64,000 nucleotides of DNA from Lytechinus pictus (GCF_037042905.1 NC_087249.1:11466001-11530000), one strand, 5' to 3'. Shown: positions 26,501-41,500, numbered from the stretch's first letter. The notes: a model not told the origin generated them from the letters alone. Program-made: numbers and translations.

Positions 26501-29500
26501 GTTGATATGACAAATAATCATGTTTTCAAATATTTCATACTGAATTATAGAATTGAAAGTTGTAGAATTTATCCTTTTTCAGAAGTTAGTGTGCCACTGA
26601 TACACCCTCACTTCCCCTCATACTCCCCAACATACATGCACAAAATAGATATACTCTATTAATCATTTTATCCCTCGAGATTAGAAAAAAATAATAATAG
26701 GCCTACACTGGTAGAAATTTTCCTATAAGAGTCTTGTAGGCCTATTTGGTTAAGGAAGACCTATACTCATGATTCATTTTTTAAAATGTCCTACCTTTAT
26801 ATTCCCTATCCCTTTAGTTACATTTATTTAGTAATACTATTATTCACCCTACATGCAGATCGAATCGAGCGAAATTGCCCACTTTGTAATGTTGCGACAA
26901 GAACGCTTGCCCGGCATCTTCGCCGCAAGCATACACAGCTGAAGGAAAACGAGATCTGGCATTTCATATATCAAGCCAGAGAACGGTGAGTATAGTTCTT
27001 TACTCACCCATTGCCTCCAAGATTATCTGAATTTCATAGGTTTAACACAGGGACTACCCAGTTCCTGTAACCAATAGATTAAACTCTTTGCAAGTTTTGT
27101 TTGTAATTTTGTACAAGTGGCATGAAAATCATTGACAGGAAGTGTCGCTGTTATTCCAGAACTGAACAATAAAAAAAATCAATATTCTATTTCATTATGA
27201 AGAGAATTATAGGAGAATGGACAACTGAATGATGGAAATACAAAGCATTTTCACATTTGCACCTCATAATTGTGTTATAAAAGGTTATTGATAATTGATA
27301 AGGTGTGATCATCTGCAGACTGCAGTTAGCAAATTTATACTTTCTAAAGATTGAAAATATGCATGGATATATTAAGTATTTGAAATCAAATTTCAAAATC
27401 CCTGCATTCTGGTCATATAAAACTCGGAATTGCTTTCATGAACTGGTATTAAACCAACATGTTATAAAATAAAAGCTATGGGAATCATGTGTTCAGAGAA
27501 ATTCTTATTTCTTACAGTGTGAGTATATGATGTAATATACATGTGACATACTTCTTCTATTTTTTAGAGTCCCAATTCAGAGGAAGAAAACCAGAGATGA
27601 AGGACGAGAGAGAACTGGACAGAACTGTCCCCTTTGCGCCGCAAAAGGATTAACCAAACTCTCAGACCATATGAAGAGGAAACATAATGGCCACACAGTG
27701 GAAAAACAAGGTACTTTGAATAATTTTGTCAAAGCAATCTCATGGGGTAAGCCATTTATCACATTTAAACTATAAAAAAAATCCAACAACAGAAAATCAG
27801 GCATAAGAATTTTATATTCTTGCAAAAGTGGATTTATTACACATTTGTAGTTGATCATATAGGAAAAGGTATGCAATTAGTCATAAAGGTAATAATCTCC
27901 CCCCTGCACACATATACACTACCAGCATGATGTTTCTGGTGTAGTAATTTGTAATGGCTTATTGTGAATAAACATTGCAATGATTTATTTTGAAAAAGTA
28001 ATATTTTCCACTTCGAGATTAAGAATCCTGTCCATCTGTGTTTCCAATAATGGCTTCATCAAAGTTTGTATTTTTGTCTCACCTGTGAAGCAGAGTGAGA
28101 CTATTGGCGCCACTTTTCCGGCGGCGGCGTCAACACCAAATCTTAACCGAAGGTTAAGTTTTTGAAATGACAGCATAACTTAAAAAGTATATGGACCTAG
28201 TTCATGAAACTTGGCCATAAGGTTAATCAAGTATACTGAACATCCTACCTGAGTTTTGAGTCACATGACCAAGGTCAAAGGTCATTTAGGGTCAATGAAC
28301 TTAGACCATGTTGAGGGAATCAACATCAAAATCTTAACCTACATGTAAGGTTAAGTTTTTGAAATGTCATCATAACTTAAAAAGTATATGGACCTAGTTC
28401 ATGAAACTTGAACATAAGATTAATCAATTATTGCTGAACATCCTGCTTGAGTTTTGAGTCACATGACCAAGGTCAAAGGTCATTTAGGGTCAATTAACTT
28501 TGGCCAAATAGGGGGTATATGTTGAATTACCATCATAGCTTAGAAAGTTTATTGGTCTAGTTCATAAAACTTGGACATAAGAGTAATCAAGATTCACTGA
28601 ACATCCTTTGCGCATTTCAGGTCACATGACCAAGGTCAAAGGTCAATTAACTTTGGCCATGTGGGGGGTATCTGTTGAATTATCATTATAACTTTGAATT
28701 TTTATGGATCTGATTCATGAAACTTGGACATAAGAGTAACCAAGTATCACTGAACATCTTGTTTAAATTTAGACCCCAGGGTTTAGATTCTAGACCACTA
28801 ACGTCAGACTCTAGATCTAAGAGTCTAGATTCTAGATCTAGAAAAGTCTATATCTAGAGTCTAGCTCTAGAGCTCTCACGTTATGGTGGTGGTCTCCAAG
28901 TCTGTTAACGATTGGAGTTAAGATTTTAATATGAATTCTAGATCTATCTATTTATTTCATAAATTCTTTCAGTTGCATAATGTTTTATTTTGTTAGACCT
29001 CTAGATCTAGACTCTAGATCTATATTCCAGATCCAGACTAAAGTCCTATCTCATAAAAATTTAAAAGAAATAGATCTAGAGTAGACCTAGGCCTATAGGT
29101 CTAGATCTAGGCCTAACGTAGGTCTCTACAAATCTATCTGCGTCGTTGTGCCGCCGCTTAAGGTTTTTCCACAAACTATTTTAATCCGTAGATCTACATA
29201 ATTATGGTAGTCCTATATACTTAGACTCTACCTTTGTCATCACGAAAATTGGCCGATAGTGATTGCAATGGTCAAGATTGACCACCAATGGCATTTCCCA
29301 GTCGGCGACCTCCCTGTCTCGGGTGCGCGGTACGATGTACGATTCCTTTGTCTATCGCATATACTTGACCATAATACTGAAAATAAAATAATTGCCAGAG
29401 TAGATCAGGCTTTAATTATTCCGGCAAAGATACCAATACCACTGAGTGAAAACAACTTCTCCAAGAACCACTGTACTGAAAAGTGACCTTTGTTTTTCAT

Positions 29501-32500
29501 TTTGCTTCCTTGTCCATTACTGGATGGATAGTTGAAGGGAATGACACCCCTGCCATATCATTTTTCTAAACAAGTCTAATAGACTAATGAGAGACAAGAC
29601 TATTTTTTGTAAACAGTTGAGGTCTGAAATTGTATTGTACTTTAAAAATCCCAAATTCCCAATCAATCAAAATTTGCCGTTATTAGGTAATTATTAATTT
29701 TTTGAAAATATTCCCCTCTTCATATTCCACAGCACCAATTATGGATTGTCCTCCTCCTCCACCACCTTCTTGTGCTTCGTCTATGTCTGTTTCATCCCTA
29801 TCTCCCCCTCCATCCTCATCTGCTGCTCCATCTTCATCTCCTGTTCTATCTTCATCTCATGCTCCATCCTCATCTCACGCTCCATCATCTCATGCTCCAT
29901 CCTCATCCGCTGTTCCTCCCACACCTTCACATTTTGTTGCTGTATTTAATCACCCCTTATCTGCTCACTCTCATCATCATTGTAATCATGTACATGTACC
30001 ACTTTTCAATTCTTCTCAAACTCCATCTGGATTTTCTTGTAAGTGTTTTGCCTTCTTTTTTTTCCTTTTCTTGATCATTTTGTTTGTCCTGTACATTATC
30101 ATGGTCATATCATATTTGTTTCTTTGAAGTTGTGTCTTTTCTTTGTCCATTGTTTGTGTATCATTTTGTATGCATGTTGTGAATGTAATGTCTGAATCCT
30201 TTGCTGTGAACAGAGCTACCTACATGTATCTTTTTTCATCTTCAATGAGGGAAATTCTTAAGGTGAGCTTTTAAGATTTCCTCATTTTGGACAGTATTTC
30301 AATGTTAAAGACCTAGACTGGACCCCAAAATGAAATTGACAAATCATATCATATACCAATTGAAAGCTTTATAAAGATAGCATTGTAAGCTTTAGGCATT
30401 TTACTGCTTATCAGCTGAGTACTTTCCTTAAAGTGATTGTTTAACATTGGTTTGACTTTTAAAAAATCTGAGCTCGAAGGTCACACATGTCACCAGTGTC
30501 TGTGATATGTTACAAAAATGAAGCCCAGAAAAAATTGCATTCGAAAATAATTATTTAGTGCTTCAAAAATTGAAATATAAAGTGACCGGAAACACCACCT
30601 TAATTTCATCCCATACACTTATGTGTACTATTTAGGCGTCTAGTAGACGCTTATTTACAAAATCAGGGTTTGCCTTGTAGTTTTAGGTTTTCTTTCTCAA
30701 TAACAGTTGTTTTCAGGGTTTATTAGTTCTAATACATGCACTTGTACACATGTTTCATCTTGGTTTAAGAATTTTTTTAAATCGGCTGCTCACAAAGTTA
30801 AACCATACCTTTAAAGGACAAGTCCACCCCCAAAAAAGGTTGATTTGAATTAAGAGAGAAAAATTAAACAAACTTTAACACTGAAAATTTCAGATGTAAA
30901 TTAGGAAAGTTATGATATTTAAAGTTTCGCTTAATTTAACAAAACAGATATGCACATCCTGGTCGGTATGCAAATGAGGGGACTAATGACATCACCCACT
31001 CACTTTCTTTTGTATTTTACTATATGAAATATGAAATATTTCGATTTTCTCCTTATTGTCATGCGAAACAAAATGAAATTGCTTCCTGAACATGTGGAAT
31101 TACCATTAATTTAACATTGTTTATTTCAACCAAGAGTGTGCAAAAATTGAAATATTGTAGAATTCAAACAATAAAAAAAAAAGTGAGTGAGTGGCTGACA
31201 TCATCAACTCTTTCATTTGCACATCACTAAGTTGCACATAGTTACCATCATATCTCTGTAAGTGTATTGGTCTAGTTCATAAAATGTGGAAATAAGTCAC
31301 CAAGTATCACTGAACATCTTGTGCGAGTTCTAGTAGTTTTCAAAGTCAGCACTGCTGCTATATTGAATCGCGTGATGCAGGTGAGACGGCCAGAGGAATT
31401 TCACTTGTTACATTTTAAATTCCTTTATCTGAAGGCACCAGAAGCATATTTACTGGCCAAATGTCAGCAGTGTTTGGTTGCAGGGAAAGTACTGTATGGA
31501 TGCATTCATCCATGTCATCATTCTATTCCCTTAATAATTATGATTATTTTATTCATTTTATTTTTTATCTCCTTAGCCAAAGATGGCATCTTCGAAAGGT
31601 ATTTGCAGTTCACAAGCTTCTATTGCAAGGAGAAGACGGCTGAGCAGCATAAAAGCCAGCTTGAAAAAATTGATGATCTTGCCGGTGGCCTGTCAGCACT
31701 CTTCTCTGACCATGATGCAATTTACAGGTATATGGGATTCAATCTGGTTAATATATCCTTGGCCAGATACCCTATATGGAATAATTTGAAGACTTATAAC
31801 ACACTGAATAGTGAATTAAAAGTTACATAGTATGTGTTAATGCATGTAATGAAAAAAAAGTAATGTGTCACAATATTTGCTCCCTCAGAAAAATTAGAAA
31901 TTTATATTTGAGTACAAAATGAATGTATATCCTCGCTCTTAACCCTAAACCTACCAGGGGGAGGGGGAATTTTGCCCCCTTCCAGTTTTAGTATTTTTTA
32001 TTTATTCATTTATTTAAAAACAGGGAAGCCCATTCAACAAAGTGTTGGTCTCCCATGGGGCCCTGTAACAGTGTACATAGCATAACATAACAATTATGAG
32101 AATTCATTTACAAAGCAACATCATAAGAGAGCCATAAATGAATTAGTAAGTACACGTGAAGGAAATAAGGAAATACAATTAACAATATAAGTAAAATTAT
32201 TTTAAAAGCAGATGACGTGAAAGAAATAAGACGTGTATTGTTACAATTACAATGAGCCAAAAATCTGTTAAGAAAGTAAGCTGAAGTAATTGTGAGTCGA
32301 ACAATATCAAAATAGAGCTAGGGCCATATGTTAATTATATATAATGATTGAGGTACAGCTTGAAAAGAAGAATGCTTATGGGTCATGATTAGATAATGCT
32401 CAATGTTTCTAAAAATGAAATTTAAATGATGCAAAGCTAGTTTGGGATCTTATTTCAGTTGGTAGGTTATTATATAGGGATGGGCCGTCATAGCATAATG

Positions 32501-35500
32501 CGTTTTTACTGTATTCTGTGCGACATTTAGGGAGTACTAGGTCGCCTCTTGCTGACTGGCGGGTGTTAATTTGGTAAATTTCACCAAGTTGGAGAAAATG
32601 AGGTTTCGTGTGATTATTCCACATACATTTTTTACTTCGTTTAATGTTCTCGGCATGACTATTTATGACTTTTTTTCAAGTATTGCAAAACTTTTGAGAC
32701 CAAATTTGTCACTCTCAGTCATATCACTTCAAAGCCCCATAAGTAATGATTATGACAATATTATTGTTGGGGATATTCAGAAGATTAAGTTCACCCAAAA
32801 ATCAAATTCTTGAAGCTTTATTTTTTTATTTACAGGTAAAAAAATATTTTTGCCATAAGTTAGCATAAATTAATTAATATAAAATACATATATTAGAATT
32901 TAAAAAATCTCACTACACAGTCTTGTTTATTACATTGGCCTCTACCTTCTCGCAAATTTTCATGAGCTAAATCTGTAGGGGGGGTGGCCAAAACACAAGA
33001 CCCAGTGGGATTAGGGTTAACTAATTATTTTAGTTTTAGAAATATGTTGAAAAAAAACACCAAGAAGTTAATTCTAGGACAACTTACTGTTTTCCTTTCT
33101 ATGTGACATTAAGTTGTAGCATCTTTATTTAATAATTTTGCCTTTATCCTAGTGTATACAAACACTTGAAGACCACATACCAGCCAAAAACGGTCGGCAA
33201 ATATCTAACAAGTGTGGCAAAACTGGTGGCTATGCTCAAAGTAGAATATGCGGAAGTCGAGAGACTGCAGATTACGGACAGAGACCTACAAAGACTGGAA
33301 AACCTCCTAACTCCCTTGTCTAAGAAGACATCCATGGGAATAAAGGAGCGAGAAGCAGAGCTTAAAGACAGCATTGCAGGTTGCATTAAAAAAAATTGCT
33401 GCGTTATCATTTTTGAAAGGTTTTTGATTAAGTTCATTTGAATCATCCAGTTCTCTCATGAGCTTTTCCAAATCATTTTCTTAAGAACTTTCAGATACCC
33501 ATTTGTTTATAAGTTATGCATGTTTTTTCTAACATATTTTTTCATTTGTTTCAAAATGTTCTATTTGCTTAACAATGTTCTGCCTTTTATGAATAATGCA
33601 AATAATTCATTTTTGTGCTTTTTTTGTATTGATGTTATCTCTATTATTTTTAGCTCACTTGAGCCAGCTTTAGTTCATCATGCATTGTCTGTAACTTAAC
33701 ATTTTCATATTCTCTAGAATGAGTGTCAGATTTAAAAAAAAATTGGTAGAAATCGCCTTTTGGATATGGGGTGTGAAGTTCAAATGTTTCCCTTAAATCC
33801 AAAGTGGTTCAGGGGACAACCCTTCTTTTGCAAACTGTTCAATGTTACTATTGCAGCCCCATTTGCTAAAACTATTAAGGTTTCGCCCATTAACTTCAGC
33901 TTGGAAATTTAAATCAATATCAAATTTGGTAGCAAGTAAGAAGTAAAATGAGCAAGAGTTTCTAAACACTGGGACGAAAGGTCAAAGTTTAAGGACAAAG
34001 GTCAATTATTGTTAGAAATGGGGGGTGTTCATATTGCATAGGTCAAGTTGGATATAAGGTTAGTCTCCACCACCAGGATCTTTCATTTGTGATTACACAA
34101 GTATTTATGGAATTTCAGTGTCATATCTTTATGATAACCCCCCCCCCCCCCCACCAATTCTCTGCCATTTATAATGAAAAATATTATAGTTTTTAGAACT
34201 GCACCATAAATATTACTTAACTTTAATTTCCATAATCACATTTCTTACTGGAAAAGATGTCATGAACTCACAAAATACAGTGTAATACAAAATCCATTTA
34301 AAAAAATAAATGTGTAGGTGTGGGATAGGCAAATGCTAGAGGCCTTGTAAAATAGTCTGGAACCTACCAAGGACAGGTGCCTGATCTTACTGCCCTGTCC
34401 ACTCGCCCATAGGAAAACCTCGGCAGGCTCATTACTCACAAGGGCTCTAGTAGTGCAGGCCTAGGCCTAACCCCTAGACAGAACAGCCATCATCAATCGA
34501 AAGCAAGTCTAAACAAATGGGATGCATGATTTTGTTTTAGACTTTCCAATCAATAATTTCATGTGTGGATCCTATTTTGAATTTCACAAGAATGCATATA
34601 GGCAAATTATTACATGAAAGATTCAGGCAATAATTGCAGGAAGGCAGAGGCATACCAGTCAATTGCATGCAGTCAAGTTTTTTGTAGTTTTTGTTGTTAC
34701 AACTGTTCATTGTTTCAATCTAATAATAGATGCAATGTATACTCATATGCAGAGATAATAGTTGCTGTTTGTTTAGTATTTTTTAAATGTTAAAATGTCA
34801 CTGAAGTGATACCATTTGACTATATAATGCTTATATGCATGCTTCTAATCATTAATGTTAATTTTATTTTGTAGGTGTCACCATGTTCGGTGGCAGCAGC
34901 ATCAATAAAGTTTGATATTTATACTGTTCGGTTTAATATATTAAAAGTTTTTCATGCACAGAAATTTTTCAAGGCTTTCCTTGTCCTTCATATACATATG
35001 CATATAAAATAGCTGCAAAGATGACTCACCCCAAATCTTATCCACAGTGTCTCGAAATAACTTGATTTGTAATCTGTTTAGAGGTTACAAATATGAGTCT
35101 ACCCCAAATTTGTAAATAGCACAAAACATATTAACTGCAGGTTTTATACACCAAATCTGTTAAATGTTAAAATTTGGCAAAACATCTTACTATGCAATGT
35201 TCCAAAACAACAAAACCTAAGCCCAGTAAAAATGCAATTGACGATTGCGAAAATTTAGGAGAAGAAAGATGCAAGTTTATTTAGTGATGCCTTCTGATCT
35301 GACTTTCACTTTTTCCCAAATTTTATTGCAAGAGCTGTAGAGAATAAGGGGCTGGGGCATCTTCCCGCAGGAATAACCACCTTGTACTTTATTTCAAGTT
35401 CATAATTGCTGATTTTATCATATTCTTCTGTTACAGAGGAACTGCTATCAAAGGAGGACCTGCAGATGTTTTACAATACCCTCTACAAGCAAGCATGTGA

Positions 35501-38500
35501 TGTGAAAGGTTTGCCGATTATTAGTATTTTTATTCGTCCACGCCAAAGATTCTGGAGGCATTATGTTTTTGGATTGTCCGCATGGCTGGATTTGTTATGT
35601 TTGTGTGTAATTCTAAGAACTCCTTGATGGATTTGACCATACTTGGCCCAAAGGTCCCCTGTGACGTGTTGAAGAACTGATTAGATTTCGGGCCAGATCC
35701 ACCCAGGGTCAAAGGTCATATATAACTTTATGTTTAGTCGTTTCCCACATCCTCCCTCCCCAACCAGTTATCTTTGATTTGTTGACTAATCATTAATCAA
35801 TATGCATGCTATGTATATCCACCCAACCTAGGCTGTCAAAATGCAGTGTATTGAAAAAAATCAAACAAATAACTCAGACAATTCATTCGAATGTAGGTCT
35901 AAACAAACTGAGTTTAAAACTTTTAAATCTAGGACCGTAAATGTGTGGATCCTATTATGAATTTCACAATAATGCATAATGGGAAATTATTATATAAAAA
36001 ATTCAGGTAAGAATTGCAGAATTTGAGAAGACTGGGGCATACCAGTTGACTGCATGCAGTCAAATTACTAGTGTCATTGGAAAAACTTGTGTTTAAATGG
36101 TGTTGATAATGCAAATTAACTTACAAATTATGCACCCTCCCCTCCCAAAAAGAAAAAGGTAAATGTTTACACAGTTTTTAAATAACTTTCAGTGAAATGT
36201 GGCTTTAATAAGCCGAAAAAAATGGTTCATTTGATTGCAGTATATATGATATTCTCTCTCTTGCTGTCATGTACCAAAGGGAACGATCTGGATTGAATTA
36301 AATAAATTTGTTGTTATTCACATACCATTGACCTGCTGTAGAATTGGCTCTTAGCACAGAGGGATGAAAATTCTCCAAAATTTAATAATTTCAAATTAAA
36401 AGATAAATTTTGAATTAATCATTGTTAATTTTGAAACCAAACAAAATTCAACAAATTGTATACTATGCAGCTGTCCAATGTCTGAATCAAAATCAAATGT
36501 GTCAAATGTTTTGTAACACCTATTACATTTCTGCAAGGACATGCATTGTGCATTTTTTGTGATTTACTTATTCACTTGTGTTATTTCTTCAGAAATGCAC
36601 TTGGCTGGGGAGAACCTAAAGTGGGAGCATGTAAGAAGCGTACGAGATTTCCTACTTCTGACAGCAGTACTTAGTGGTGCTCCGAGAAGCTGTGTGCTCA
36701 CCAACATGAAAGTGGGAGAGGTTGCCAAAGCATTCAAGCAAAATGGAAGGGTTGTGATACAGGTACAAGCTTTTCTATTCCATTCAATTATTTTGTCATG
36801 TTCAATGATTAAAAACACAAAAATTATCCACAGACTCTTCTTAACAAAAAGTGCATTGAAAAAAAATCACAAACTATAAAAACATCAAAATAATACATGT
36901 AATATGAGTATATCAATAAATAAATATACCCTGTCTGCATGCTTGAGGACCCACAACACGACACCAACCACTGATCCACTGTATGAAACAAAGTGTCACC
37001 CGCAGTGGAACAATGAAGTCTCAGCATGCTGACAGGTACCAGGAGCTATTACGTGGATACAGGAATAAATTAAATAAATAAATTAATTTGACTTCACCTC
37101 CACCTCGCAAAACAACATCAGAATTCATTGAGATTCTGTACAAACTCAAAAACATCATCACCTATGATATTACACTTGCTTCTTACATCGAAGCCTGTAA
37201 TCACCTTCAGTCCATTCCAAGCATCTCTTGAGTTTCCTACTTGGAATTTCCTATCTACTTTTTTACCAAATTGTCTTTTCCTGTTCTTCATATATTTCTT
37301 AAAGTTTCTCTCATTCTGAAAGGCCTGAACTTTCTTGTGAATATAGTCTTTGCATTTCTTATCCACCTATGGTTTGTTATTAGGGTATGTTCTTGTTGTT
37401 ACCTCAGGGATTAACATATTCTTACAAAACTTGATGTAGCCTGTGACAACATTCACTGTCTCGTCCAGAGATGCTGATGAGTCCAGGAGGACATCCCAGT
37501 CGGTGCACTCGAAGGAGGCTCTCAATGACTAAGTTGTGTCATCATTCCACTTACTTTCCTTGTTACTGGTTTCACACGCTTGAGTTTCTGCCTATACTTC
37601 GGAAGTAAGTGGATAACGTTATGGTCAGAATTTCCCAAGGGCGGCTTGGCTACAGCCTTGTAACCGTCACGTACATTCACAAAGCATTTGTCTAATGTGC
37701 GGTTCCCTCTGGTTGGTAGGTCAATGTACTGATACAGATTAGGCATTGCAGTATGCAGATCACAGCTATTAAAATCACCTAACACAATCTGCACCGAATC
37801 TGGTGAAAAATTAGAAGTCTGATGAATAGTACTTTGGATTTTTGTGGCAGCAAGATCAACATTCGCACTTGGTGGGATGTACACAATAGTAACATAGATA
37901 TTATTAAACTCCCTTGGCAGGTAATGTGGATGAACTGCTATAGAGAGAAGTTCAATGTTTTCTGAACAGAAGGTATCTTTCACAGTGATGTTACTTTCAT
38001 GACACCATCTCTCATTAATGTAAACACACACCCACCACCCCTGGTACTCTTTCCTGATGCTGCTGTGCGGTCCCCTCTAAGACGGATGAAACTGTCCATG
38101 GGCGTATCAGTTTCAGTGCCTTTTGATGAAAACCAAGTCTCAGTAAAACACAGTAAGCAGCTATCACGGTACTCATATCTGAATTTCATACATGCCTTCA
38201 ACTCATCAAATTTATTACTCAATGAACGACAGTTACCTATTATAGAGAGCAATGGGGGACGAAAACATCTCTTTAGGCGAGCTCTAACTCCTCCTTTCCT
38301 TCCTCTCTTACGTCTATTCAGCTCCCTTGGAATATCGCAGCTGAGCTCAACCTTGCCACTCTCGCCGGCAAGCCGAATCAGAGATTGAAGAGCGCCATCA
38401 TATTCAACAACAACAACAACTTGTATGAAATGTTGATTTCACTATTTCGATTCGCATCATTTTTTTTTTAGGCTCTTGCATACGCACATTCAAAATGGTT

Positions 38501-41500
38501 TGAATCAATGTAATGATGACCAACTTTTCAATTTAAAAGTGGCCTTGGCATTGCAAGGCTGATTCATCACAACATTTAAATTAAGCTATCTTGAAAACTA
38601 TTCTACCTAAGTCAGGAATGCATACCTTCCAAATGATCTCTCCGCTGAATTTAAATATTGGAATGTATAGAGAACCATTTTGCTGAAGGCCTAGGGATTG
38701 ATCTAGGAATACATCAAGATATTTATAGGAGGTTACTCTTTCCAGTATAGTGTTATACATTCAAACAATCCACGGATGGTTACAATATTTGTAATAACAA
38801 TTCAAAGATTAGATGTCAATCCAAATATTAGATGAAATTATGTAAATAATCGACTAGAAATACAGAGGACATATTAACAGAACTCAAATACTGAACATGT
38901 AGTCGAATATCGTGTTACCCCTATAAAAAAAAATTTCACTATACTACCAAGGAACATATATCTCCACTATACTACCAAGGAACATCAATATTATCAAAGA
39001 ACTCATGATCACAAGACATCCTCATCATTCGGCCGAGTTGAAGTCATTGATGAACAACATTTCCATTACTTCAAGTTTTATGATGAGTTGCGTAAACTAA
39101 CGCCATCATAGATCACAGTCAGATAAACTTGTAAACGCACCATATTTCCTTGCCCATACTGTTGAAGCCAAGCTCCGAGTTTACCGAGGCATGGAGGGCA
39201 TATGGCCTGCAGGAAGGGGTCTAGTGGAATATAAATTTTATACAACATATATTAAAAATACATACAGCATTAAAATTGCAAAGAACTCGCTGTTCTTCAT
39301 TGTTATTGGAGTAATTTAAATTGGTCTATAATTGGACATGTCGTCCCTTTCTCCCCGTCCTCTCTCTGTATACAGGGGTAACTCTTGAACGTTTCCATTC
39401 CACAGGTATTTTGCCAGAATCTATAGAAAGATTGAATGAGTGCATAAGATGAGAACATATGACTGAGGATGCTCTTTTGAGTAATAAAAGCAAATTTCAC
39501 TTTATTACCAAGGAACATATATCTCCACTATACTACCAAGGAACATCAATATTATCAAAGAACTCATGATCACAAGACATCCTCATCATTCGGCCGAGTT
39601 GAAGTCATTGATAAAGCCAAGCTCCGAGTTTATCTTGTTTTATCTTGTTTCGTATAAATTTCTCATCGACTTGTCAAGTTTGAATTGTGACTCTGACCGA
39701 TTAAGCATCTTTCTTTGAACTGATGTATGATCAATCCAAGATACACAGTTGATACCAGCTGTCGAAAAAAAATTCATTGAATTTTTCTGCAAGAACTCCT
39801 TGATCGATTTCTTGTGTACCATTACCACTCCTAATAACATAAGTCTTCTTGTTTGAGAGTGTGAGTATTTTGAGAATTTTACATAGCTTCTTTGGATTAT
39901 TCTTTTTTTGCATTATCTGTTCCTGATAGTAACTCTTAAGTCATCCTCAAATTATTCACAAAATTTCTCATACTTCTGAATTGTTTCCATGTATCTCTAT
40001 TTCTAGTCTTTTCTGCCATTTCTTTCAATTGGTTTATTTCATCTATTTATTTCGCATTTTATACACGGTAAGCAATTCAGTTATACACGATAAAAACATT
40101 AACAATGAATAAAAAGCTGGTTTACTATTGGGCCCTGTTAATTAAAATACATGTACATACAAATTATAATGATAAATATATACAGTACATAATATACAAA
40201 ATATACAAGAAATAAATCTTTAAAAATCCCAACCCTCTGTGCTTTCATCAGATTCATCAAAAACACACAGACACACACACTCCATCACATACTAGGGCAC
40301 ATTCTGCAGACTCGTTACGTGTAACGTATAATAATTAATTTAACATTTATGATGTTGTGGATAGCGTCCAAAATCATCTGTTACCCATGGGGTTTTGGCC
40401 GATCTTGCTCTCATAGAAACAATAGGAGCATGTTTGTCACACACCTTTGATAACAATTCTTTCCAAACTTACCATGCGTCTTCAACATTAACACTTTGTA
40501 GAAAGGGTTCCTAATCAACCTCTTGCAGATCGCCAATAAAAGCATCTATGTCAAACTTTTTGAAAGACCGAATAGTAATCATTCTGTGAAGCAAAGTTGG
40601 TCTATAAAGTTTCCTCACTACATACACAAAGCTGTGGTCGCTTAACCCATTGGATACCACTCTACTTTCTTTGACATTTAGTGGGTTATTAGTTAACAAA
40701 ATATTAAGAAGACTTTGGCTATTTCCAGTTATCTGGGTAAGAGATTCGATTACCTGTTAAAGGTTTGTTGGATACACAGTTGTTTTATAAACTGAGCCTT
40801 TCTAACATCAAGCGTATTGTAATTGAGATCTCCTAAGACATATACTTCTATTCTCATAGCCTGTGAGACTGTAGTCTCAATTAAGTCCTGATATTCAACA
40901 TTGGATTGTGGGGGCTGATAAAAAATTCCTATCAAATTTGTGTTTTGCAGCTTGAGTTCAATCCATCTAGATTCAATATGTGAGCTCTCTAGGTCCACTC
41001 TTCGACATTAATTGAGCTCGTCAGCAATGACCATTGCTACGCCTCCCCCATACCTATTCCTATCTTTTCTCTCAATAACAAAACCATACAAATCAATGTG
41101 ATTCCTTACCATTCTGAATATCACTTATTTTTTGTAAAGGCAGCTGGATCAGTTGTAAAGACAAAACCAAACCCCAAAATAGGATGCCATGAATGGTCAT
41201 GGTGGTTTGGATCAGGAGAAAAGACATATTCTTTATCTTTTAATTCCAGGTGCATGATCACAAGACGTCGTCTTCATTTGGTAGAGCTGAAATTGTGGTT
41301 GAAGACCAGCATTTCAATTATTTCCAGCTATATGACGAGTTGCGTAAACTCACACCAAAGAGCTCACCATCAGATAATCTTGTAAATGCGCCATACTTTC
41401 TGGGCCATAATGGCAAGGCTGTGTTGAAACCAAGCTGCGAGTTAACTGAGGCTTGGCGAGCATGTGGGCTGCAGGGAGGGGTCTCTACGAGAAGCATCCG

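Larger units (their letters stand above)
36763..41249 (+). other. Intron 10 of recombinase-like gene
   Basis: 4.5 kb packed with two antisense LINE fragments and the two exon-11 relics. 38410-38930 between them has no recognised feature. Confidence 0.7.

Noticed and set aside
29746..30074. Two alternative plus-strand frames over exon 6
   Set aside because: Low-complexity CTC/ATC sequence is open in all frames; only the chosen frame matches exon phases.
37999..38388. 129-residue plus-strand open frame
   Set aside because: Antisense of the LINE endonuclease region, whose minus-strand motifs are clear.
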